This document shows positions 1 to 3,960 of a DNA stretch of 6,084 nucleotides, piece by piece. The stretch is from UBA6065 sp036565605 (lineage in GTDB: Bacteria > Patescibacteriota > Minisyncoccia > Phycocordibacterales > UBA6065). Numbering within the stretch: the first letter of the stretch is position 1; the number at the start of each line of letters is the position of its first letter. The position numbers and the translations under genes are program-made. The notes below the pieces were generated by a model. That model had not been told where the DNA came from. It did not search any database and saw only the letters and a program-made list of their open reading frames with translations. Location of the stretch: assembly GCA_036565605.1 (NCBI GenBank), contig DATCXV010000015.1, positions 1 to 6,084 of the forward strand, given 5' to 3'.

Positions 1-938
1 AGCTGTCGGAATTCTCAAAATCAAAAAAGACTGTACCTGCCGCCGTTGAATTCGTTGACATTGCAGGTTTGGTCAAGGGTGCGGCGCAGGGCGAAGGCCT
101 GGGCAATAAATTCCTTTCAAACATCCGCGAAACAGATGCCATTGCCGAAGTGGTGCGCATTTTCGAAGATGAAGACATTCTTCATGTGGCTAATAAGATC
201 GATCCGCTTCACGACATCGAAGTCATCAACATGGAACTCATCTTTGCGGATCTCGATACGGTGACCAAGCGTATGCAAAACCTGGGCAAGGAAGTGAAGT
301 CGGGCAAAAAGGAAGCAGCGATCGAAATGAAGCTTTTGGAGCGATTGAAGCCGGCCTTGGAAGCAGGCAAGCTTGCTTCGACGGTAACGCCGGATGAATT
401 CGAGGCGCCTTTTTTGAAACATTTGCACCTTCTTACATCAAAGAAGATTCTCTACGTTCTGAATAAAAAATCTGGCGGAAAAAATCTTGATGAGATAAAA
501 GATGATCGTTTCACCAAGCTTATGAATTTCATCAACGAATCCGGCGCTGGGTACGTCATAGTTGATGCCGGATTCGAGCATGATCTGAAGGATATGACTG
601 ACGCCGAAAAGGAAGAAATGCGCACGGGCCTGGGCGCAGATAACGGCATTGATGCTCTGATCAAAAAATCATACGAACTTCTGGGTCTTATCACATATTT
701 TACGACCGGAGAGGATGAAACTCGCGGTTGGACTATTCAAAAGGGTTGGACTGCGCCTTTGGCGGGAACTGCCATTCATACTGACTTTAAAGATAAATTC
801 GTTCGCGCGCAGGTGATCGAATGGGACAAGTTGCTTAGTGCTGGTTCCTATGCTGTTGCTCGTGAAAAAGGCCAGGTCCGCACGGAAGGAAAAGAATATA
901 TCGTCAAAGACGGAGACGTGATCGAGTTCATGATATAA
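1..938 (+). CDS. ychF: YchF/OLA1-family P-loop NTPase (5'-truncated by window edge)
   Basis: YchF is an Obg-related P-loop NTPase that hydrolyses ATP rather than GTP in studied members and associates with ribosomes; it is cytosolic. The reading frame is open from base 3, giving 311 codons against about 363 in the family, so roughly the first 50 residues (Walker A/G1 and switch I) lie upstream. Visible are the G3 stretch DIAGLVKG (about bases 57-80) followed by the YchF-specific GEGLGNKFL, the NIRETDAI and IEVINMELIFADL segments, an alpha-helical middle domain (about 240-400), the G4-equivalent strand ending in NKKS at 462-473, and a C-terminal TGS domain from about base 690, with IHTDF, FVRAQVI and the closing YIVKDGDVIEF. 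The family normally has N-x-x-E at the G4 position, so the final serine is unusual. The stop TAA (936-938) lies inside a promoter for the next gene. The family assignment is secure; the biological role in this organism is inferred. Confidence 0.96.
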   Translation, partial: LSEFSKSKKTVPAAVEFVDIAGLVKGAAQGEGLGNKFLSNIRETDAIAEVVRIFEDEDILHVANKIDPLHDIEVINMELIFADLDTVTKRMQNLGKEVKSGKKEAAIEMKLLERLKPALEAGKLASTVTPDEFEAPFLKHLHLLTSKKILYVLNKKSGGKNLDEIKDDRFTKLMNFINESGAGYVIVDAGFEHDLKDMTDAEKEEMRTGLGADNGIDALIKKSYELLGLITYFTTGEDETRGWTIQKGWTAPLAGTAIHTDFKDKFVRAQVIEWDKLLSAGSYAVAREKGQVRTEGKEYIVKDGDVIEFMI

Positions 939-939
939 T
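931..939 (+). promoter_or_regulatory. Extended -10 promoter for the TrpR/YerC-like gene
   Basis: The nine bases TGATATAAT match the extended -10 consensus TGnTATAAT exactly and overlap the ychF stop codon. No good -35 hexamer is present 17 bases upstream, which extended -10 promoters tolerate. Transcription starting 7-9 bases downstream would begin at or next to the ATG at 948, giving a leaderless or almost leaderless mRNA. This fits the absence of a Shine-Dalgarno sequence before that ATG. The match is seen in the sequence; promoter activity is inferred. Confidence 0.5.
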
Positions 940-947
940 TTTCGATC

Positions 948-1280
948 ATGTCTATCTCTTCTGAAGAAAAAAACCAAGTTTGGTCGCATCTTAAAAATCC
1001 TGATCTCTTGAGCGCATTTTTGTCGCTGAAAAACGAAGATGAATTGAAAGCATTTTTCCGAGATCTTATGACCGAACGCGAAATTATGGAATTCGATATG
1101 CGCTGGGGTATTGCCAAGATGCTTTATTCAGGAATGACATTTGTCCAGATCGAAGCCAGGACGGGTATTTCCCCGATTACCATAACCCGTATCAATAAAT
1201 GGCTCAAAGACGGCTGTGGAGGCTATAAATTGATGATCGAAAGGGTCAAGGGCGCTTCATCTATACCAGGGGATAAGTAG
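948..1280 (+). CDS. YerC/YecD-family TrpR-related DNA-binding protein
   Basis: This 110-residue all-helical protein belongs to the TrpR-like superfamily, YerC/YecD branch, a probable transcriptional regulator whose ligand and targets are generally unknown. Typical signatures are the segment FRDLMTEREIMEFDMRW (about residues 37-53), then IAKMLYSGMT, and a helix-turn-helix at about residues 63-86 (TFVQIEARTGISPITITRI leading into NKWL), followed by the family's Gly-Gly-Tyr turn (GGYKLMIERV, residues 91-100). The length is close to that of the family. The start at 948 is the first ATG in frame after the ychF stop, nine bases downstream of it, and lacks a ribosome binding site; the extended -10 box at 931-939 argues for its own transcription. 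The last dozen residues look unstructured. No evidence shows that it binds tryptophan. Autoregulation or control of neighbouring genes is possible but unproven. Confidence 0.9.
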   Translation: MSISSEEKNQVWSHLKNPDLLSAFLSLKNEDELKAFFRDLMTEREIMEFDMRWGIAKMLYSGMTFVQIEARTGISPITITRINKWLKDGCGGYKLMIERVKGASSIPGDK

Positions 1281-1281
1281 C

Positions 1282-1313
1282 TTGCATGCACGAATGGGAA
1301 GGTGCGCTACACT
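1282..1313 (+). promoter_or_regulatory. Weak promoter candidate upstream of the PRTase-like gene
   Basis: In the 68-base gap between genes, TACACT at 1308-1313 resembles a -10 box (4 of 6). TTGCAT at 1282-1287 keeps only the TTG of a -35 box and sits 20 bases away, longer than optimal. A start near 1320 would leave a leader of about 29 bases with no Shine-Dalgarno sequence before the ATG at 1349. No terminator is visible in this gap, so read-through from the upstream genes is equally possible. Confidence 0.25.
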
Positions 1314-1348
1314 ACAGGATAGTTAGTACCTTCAACTTATCTATATAA

Positions 1349-2377
1349 ATGCATAATCACGTGAGCGTACAGCCGCGTCAGGGAACCTATGTGGTGACCT
1401 TGAATGCGGCCAACCGCCTTCAAAGGCTTGAGCCGTCTGGACTCTTGGTTCCTAGCCGTGCTCATCCTGTTTATCGGGCTCTTCAGGAGGAATTCGTGAA
1501 AGCCATACAGCTTATGCTGCCCGGTTTCTTGGTTCGGGCAGTCGACATGAGAGTCATCATGTCGCAGGCAAGGGCAGTGATCCGAAATTCGATCGCGGGA
1601 TCGACGGAATATGTTGTCGTATCGATTTGTTTTGACCTCTCGCCGTCAGAAGGAGGTCGGGCCCTAAGTATTAATCGTATATACGGATATCATGGGGAAT
1701 TCATCGGTTACGGTCCGCGGGTCGGCTGTGATTCTATCGGCACTCAGCTTGATCGTCTTGTGCCGCAACTGCGTGGTAAGAAGGTAATCTTACTCGAAGA
1801 TGGTGTTTTTCGAGGTCAGACGATGATGTATGTACTCTCTCGGCTTATTGAGCGCGGAGTCGTAGTTACACGTGTCGTTGTTGGATTCGCCTCATCACAG
1901 ACCCGAGCCTCACTTGTGGAAGCATTTCATAGAGAAAATTGGCAGATAGATATTTCCGTTGTTCAAGAGATTGACCATCTCATCGACTGGATACCGGATC
2001 ATGATCTTGTGCCATTTCTGCCGCATTGCGGCCGCGTAGTGGGCGTACGAGACGGCGATGTTTTTTCGCCGGTCATCACTCGGGACGGTTGGAACAGGGC
2101 ATTCCCCTATATCGAACCGTTCGGAAGTCTTGCGGAATGGGCAAGCCTTCCGCACGAAAAGGCGATAGAGCTTTCTAGATTCTGTCTGGATGCCTCGATT
2201 GAACTGTATTCTTGCATTGCGCGCCAGAATGGCATACGAAAACTCTTTGTCGACGAGCTACTTATGTGTTCAAGGCACATATCATTGCCGCTGTCGTTGC
2301 GAGGAATCAAATTTGCCCCTTCTGTCAAAGACGATGTGGTTGAGTATCTGCGCCGGGCACGTGGTTGGCTTGAATGA
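1349..2377 (+). CDS. Phosphoribosyltransferase-fold protein of unknown function
   Basis: I do not recognise a named family for this 342-residue protein. Its clearest signal is residues 144-158: a hydrophobic strand (VILL) followed by two acids (E150, D151) and the loop GVFRGQT. This is the layout of the PRPP-binding motif of type I phosphoribosyltransferases (four hydrophobics, D/E-D, then a TTG-x-T-like loop), although the usual Thr-Thr/Thr-Gly pair is replaced by Phe-Arg-Gly. It is followed by a helix and the strand VTRVVVGFASS (173-183), as in a Rossmann-like PRTase core. Residues 207-232 (IDHLIDWIPDHDLVPF and on to CGRVVG) may form the hood or substrate region, and residues 262-342 form a helical C-terminal extension. 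No signal peptide or membrane helix is seen, so it is probably cytosolic. The start ATG lacks a ribosome binding site; an in-frame GTG at 1496 has AGGAGG five bases before it. A terminator follows the stop. Substrate and pathway are unknown. Confidence 0.75.
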   Translation: MHNHVSVQPRQGTYVVTLNAANRLQRLEPSGLLVPSRAHPVYRALQEEFVKAIQLMLPGFLVRAVDMRVIMSQARAVIRNSIAGSTEYVVVSICFDLSPSEGGRALSINRIYGYHGEFIGYGPRVGCDSIGTQLDRLVPQLRGKKVILLEDGVFRGQTMMYVLSRLIERGVVVTRVVVGFASSQTRASLVEAFHRENWQIDISVVQEIDHLIDWIPDHDLVPFLPHCGRVVGVRDGDVFSPVITRDGWNRAFPYIEPFGSLAEWASLPHEKAIELSRFCLDASIELYSCIARQNGIRKLFVDELLMCSRHISLPLSLRGIKFAPSVKDDVVEYLRRARGWLE

Positions 2378-2384
2378 GCATTTC

Positions 2385-2410
2385 AAAGTCCCTCATCGAG
2401 GGGCTTTTTT
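2385..2410 (+). terminator. Intrinsic terminator after the PRTase-like gene
   Basis: A ten-pair stem is formed by 2385-2394 (AAAGTCCCTC) and 2398-2407 (GAGGGGCTTT) with one T-G wobble and a three-base ATC loop. It runs into an uninterrupted T tract (2405-2410). It begins eight bases after the TGA at 2375-2377, a textbook rho-independent terminator for the upstream transcription unit. Confidence 0.88.
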
Positions 2411-2421
2411 ATCAACAGTTA

Positions 2422-2452
2422 TTGATAGTTGACAAGAGGAGGCTACTATACT
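2422..2452 (+). promoter_or_regulatory. Promoter-like hexamers in the 2378-2694 gap
   Basis: Several promoter-like hexamers are packed just after the terminator. TTGATA (2422-2427) lies 19 bases before TATACT (2447-2452). A perfect TTGACA (2429-2434) has no -10 at a normal distance: TATACT is only 12 bases away, and TATAGT (2457-2462) is 22 bases away. Both -10-like boxes lie in the two arms of an inverted repeat, so binding of a protein there would block initiation. Which pair, if any, is used cannot be decided from sequence alone. Confidence 0.4.
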
Positions 2453-2464
2453 AAGGTATAGTAG
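2443..2464. repeat. Perfect 9-bp inverted repeat, possible operator or RNA hairpin
   Basis: The arms CTACTATAC (2443-2451) and GTATAGTAG (2456-2464) are exact reverse complements separated by TAAG. As DNA, this dyad overlaps both -10-like boxes and has the size and symmetry of an operator for a dimeric repressor. As RNA, it would form a hairpin placed exactly between an AGGAGG Shine-Dalgarno match (2437-2442) and the ATG at 2468. It has no T tract, so it is not an intrinsic terminator. The symmetry is directly seen; the function is inferred. Confidence 0.6.
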
Positions 2465-2467
2465 GAC

Positions 2468-2653
2468 ATGTACCGTGCCGGCTTTGAGGTTTCCAAGGAA
2501 CCTCGTAATACTAAGCTGGACAAGGCTGGTCGCTCTTGGGCGACAGAGGCCCGCAAGATCCGCCATATCAGCACGGCGGATTTTGCATTTAAGAATAGTA
2601 ATTGGAAGCGGTGGATAACTTTAATGCGCGTACTTCTTGCCAATTCGATATAA
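2468..2653 (+). CDS. Small hypothetical protein (61 codons), doubtful
   Basis: This short ORF starts MYRAGFEVSKEPRNTKLDKA, is basic, and has no recognised domain, signal peptide or membrane helix. For: its first 35 codons look like normal coding usage (AAG, CGC, GCC, ATC), an in-frame TAG at 2462-2464 makes the ATG at 2468 the first possible ATG, and promoter-like hexamers lie just upstream. Against: the only strong Shine-Dalgarno match (2437-2442) is 25 bases from the ATG unless the intervening hairpin folds; the last third becomes AT-rich; its stop lies within the TATAAT box at 2649-2654; and much of it is covered by stem-loops that fit a non-coding RNA equally well. It could also be a remnant of a decayed gene. 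I cannot assign a function. Confidence 0.3.
   Translation: MYRAGFEVSKEPRNTKLDKAGRSWATEARKIRHISTADFAFKNSNWKRWITLMRVLLANSI
2486..2584 (+). other. Three consecutive stem-loops, candidate small structured RNA
   Basis: Three hairpins follow each other. The first pairs GAGGTT (2486-2491) with AACCTC (2499-2504). The second pairs GTCGC (2529-2533) with GCGAC (2540-2544), extended by GGC (2524-2526) with GCC (2549-2551). The third is a ten-pair stem of 2555-2564 with 2575-2584 including one G-T wobble, ending in TTTT. The third is terminator-like but has a ten-base loop and only a short T run. Together with the promoter-like hexamers at 2422-2462 they could make an RNA of about 120 bases. The same bases are read by a 61-codon ORF, so the two interpretations compete. 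Confidence 0.25.
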
Positions 2654-2654
2654 T
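2649..2654 (+). promoter_or_regulatory. Consensus -10 box before the DUF378 gene
   Basis: TATAAT here is a perfect -10 hexamer. No recognisable -35 sits 16-18 bases upstream (about 2626-2631 reads GCGTAC-like), and the preceding bases CGA are not the TG of an extended -10. Transcription would begin near 2661, leaving about 34 bases before the ATG at 2695. The leader has no Shine-Dalgarno sequence. Confidence 0.45.
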
Positions 2655-2656
2655 TA

Positions 2657-2698
2657 ATGAGTAAGTCGAAATTATCAGCGCTAATCTTTTTGAGATGA
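2657..2698 (+). CDS. Possible 13-residue leader peptide
   Basis: A mini-ORF MSKSKLSALIFLR runs from ATG at 2657 to TGA at 2696-2698, overlapping the DUF378 start codon in an ATGA arrangement typical of translational coupling. It begins three bases after the stop of the 61-codon ORF. It lacks a Shine-Dalgarno sequence and would only be present in mRNAs starting upstream of the expected start site of the TATAAT box at 2649-2654. It may be chance. Confidence 0.18.
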   Translation: MSKSKLSALIFLR

Positions 2699-2928
2699 AA
2701 GTACTTCACACGATCGCATTTATCCTGGTCGTTGTCGGCGCCCTTAATTTGGGCCTCGTCGGTGCAGGTGGATGGGATGTTCTCCACATGCTTTTGGGCA
2801 AAGTAGCAATCGTCGAGAGGATTGTGTATATCCTCGTCGGCCTTTCCGCTATTCTTCTTGTGTTTACCCACAAGCAGGATTGCAAGTCTTGCTCGACGTC
2901 CCCGGTTGCTTCGCAACCGGCGATGTAA
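2695..2928 (+). CDS. DUF378-family small membrane protein
   Basis: This 77-residue protein has two membrane helices, at about residues 6-24 and 38-57. The first carries the DUF378 hallmark VVVGALNLGLVG (Gly-Ala-Leu-Asn-x-Gly-Leu-Val-Gly), and the second starts with RIVYILVGLSAI, the second conserved block of the family. The helices are joined by a loop with GGWDVLHMLLG. The biochemical role of DUF378 is unknown. The tail HKQDCKSC (residues 59-66) contains a Cys-x-x-Cys pair next to the membrane, which I recall from Patescibacteria members and which could bind a metal or form a disulfide. The last residues (STSPVASQPAM) are low-complexity. The start is chosen because helix 1 begins almost at once. 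There is no ribosome binding site. A TATAAT box lies upstream and a strong terminator follows directly, so it is probably a single-gene transcript. Confidence 0.85.
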   Translation: MKVLHTIAFILVVVGALNLGLVGAGGWDVLHMLLGKVAIVERIVYILVGLSAILLVFTHKQDCKSCSTSPVASQPAM

Positions 2929-2931
2929 GGA

Positions 2932-2965
2932 AAAAGCCCCGCGGCCGGAAGGCCGCGGGGCTTTT
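2932..2965 (+). terminator. Strong intrinsic terminator after the DUF378 gene
   Basis: A perfect 15-bp stem pairs 2932-2946 (AAAAGCCCCGCGGCC) with 2951-2965 and closes on the stable GNRA-type tetraloop GGAA (2947-2950). The stem is GC-rich at its core, with an A run on one side and TTTT on the other, starting three bases after the stop codon. The flanking A run means it could also act on the other strand, but no gene lies on that strand here. Confidence 0.93.
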
Positions 2966-2992
2966 GCTTGTTTGGACGCTTGGGCGTATGAT
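2964..2992 (+). promoter_or_regulatory. Promoter candidate for the DUF5671/pilin-like gene and leuS
   Basis: TATGAT (2987-2992) matches the -10 consensus at five of six positions. TTGCTT (2964-2969), overlapping the tail of the preceding terminator, has the TTG of a -35 box at the ideal 17-base spacing. A start about 7 bases downstream would fall at 2998-3000, making the mRNA leaderless for the ATG at 2998 or giving a leader of about five bases for the second in-frame ATG at 3004. Confidence 0.42.
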
Positions 2993-2997
2993 TATTC

Positions 2998-3957
2998 ATG
3001 TATATGAACAACCAATCTACGCCACGCGATTTCTTTATCAATATTGCTGTTATCGCCACGCTTTACGCCTCGGTAGCAAGCTTTTTGTCGCTTGTTTTTT
3101 CGATGGTAAATCGTACCTTTCCCGATGCTCTTGCTTCGTACGGGTATTACGGCGATGCTCGCTTCGAAACGGCGATGCTCATCATCGTTTTTCCGCTCTT
3201 TGTTTGGCTTTCTCGAATTTTGCAAAGTGCAATGATTGCTGATCCGTCTCGCAAGGATTCTGCAATCCGCCGCTGGTTTGTCTACATCACTCTCTTTTTG
3301 GCGTCGACGGCGCTCGTCATTGACCTTGTCACGTTGCTCAATACTTTCTTGTCGGGTGAAATTACTACGCGTTTTATTCTGAAAGTGCTCGCAGTCTTGG
3401 TTGTTGCGGGTCTTGTATTTTGGCATTACTTGGGAGAAGTGCGCGGTCGCGGTTCGCAGAAAAAGACAACCATCGCAATCTATAGCTCGTCTGTGTTGGT
3501 TTTGGCGGCTATTGTTCTGTCGTTCGTTGTCTTCGGCTCGCCTTCGATGATGAGGAAATTGCGGAGCGATAATCAACGCCAATCGGATCTTCAGACTATT
3601 CAGTGGCAGATCATCAATTATTATCAGCAGAAGGGTCAGGTTCCGGCCTCGCTTACAGACTTGCAGGATCCTATTTCTGGCTTTATCGTTCCGGTTGATC
3701 CGAAAACGGGCGAGCAGTATGGCTATGAAAAGTCTTCACAGAATCTTTCCTTTAAATTGTGCGCTATGTTTGAGGCAAAGACTCAGGACTTGCGCGGCCG
3801 TGGTAGCTACCAGGGAATAGGTGGAGATGTCTCGTATCCTTCGACTATCATGGGCATAGACACCTGGACGCATGATGTCGGCAATATTTGCTTTGACCGC
3901 ACGATTGATCCTGACCTGTATCCTATCCGTGATAAAGATATGCTTCGCGGTCTGTAA
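2998..3957 (+). CDS. DUF5671-like membrane protein with C-terminal pseudopilin-like domain
   Basis: This 319-residue protein has five predicted membrane helices, at about residues 11-38, 57-76, 93-118, 126-145 and 157-179. The first four (FFINIAVIATLYASVASFLS, then LIIVFPLFVWLSRIL and so on) look like DUF5671, a four-helix domain of unknown function. The fifth leads into residues 190-319, where SDNQRQSDLQTIQWQIINYY, a GQVPASLTDL loop and VDPKTGEQYGY follow the pattern of the periplasmic part of type II secretion/type IV pseudopilins (helix, Tyr-rich end, then DP-x-TG beta region). No prepilin peptidase site is present, so it should not be processed like a pilin; membrane helix 5 stands in for the pilin helix. 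Cys255 and Cys298 could form an extracytoplasmic disulfide. The start is MYMNNQ, with a second ATG two codons later; neither has a ribosome binding site. leuS follows after three bases, so the two are probably co-transcribed. Function is unknown. Confidence 0.75.
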   Translation: MYMNNQSTPRDFFINIAVIATLYASVASFLSLVFSMVNRTFPDALASYGYYGDARFETAMLIIVFPLFVWLSRILQSAMIADPSRKDSAIRRWFVYITLFLASTALVIDLVTLLNTFLSGEITTRFILKVLAVLVVAGLVFWHYLGEVRGRGSQKKTTIAIYSSSVLVLAAIVLSFVVFGSPSMMRKLRSDNQRQSDLQTIQWQIINYYQQKGQVPASLTDLQDPISGFIVPVDPKTGEQYGYEKSSQNLSFKLCAMFEAKTQDLRGRGSYQGIGGDVSYPSTIMGIDTWTHDVGNICFDRTIDPDLYPIRDKDMLRGL

Positions 3958-3960
3958 TCC

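Noticed and set aside
192..203. NKID in YchF looks like a canonical GTPase G4 (NKxD) motif.
   Set aside because: It aligns with the conserved DP..DIEVIN segment just after G3 and is in the wrong place for G4, which follows the later ILYVLN strand at about 447-464.
1283..1290. TGCATGCA palindrome in the gap before the PRTase-like gene.
   Set aside because: An eight-base palindrome is short enough to occur by chance, and no second copy or partner site is seen nearby.
1650..1657. AAGGAGGT, a perfect Shine-Dalgarno match, inside the PRTase-like gene.
   Set aside because: No start codon lies at a workable distance downstream, so it is a by-product of the Glu-Gly-Gly codons.
2443..2464. The inverted repeat as a tryptophan-repressor operator for the TrpR-like protein.
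   Set aside because: It shares only a TACTA-like core with the known trp operator, and the half-site spacing differs; the resemblance is too weak to claim.
2446..2916. A 156-codon ORF on the - strand across the intergenic region and DUF378.
   Set aside because: It is antisense to a recognisable DUF378 protein, has no family resemblance and crosses the regulatory elements; it is a shadow frame.
2772..3242. A 156-codon + strand ORF running through the terminator at 2932-2965.
   Set aside because: It overlaps two well-supported genes in another frame and reads through a 15-bp terminator stem.
2992..3582. A 196-codon - strand ORF rich in Arg, Asn and Lys.
   Set aside because: It is antisense to a clear multi-helix membrane protein; its odd composition is the expected complement of hydrophobic codons.
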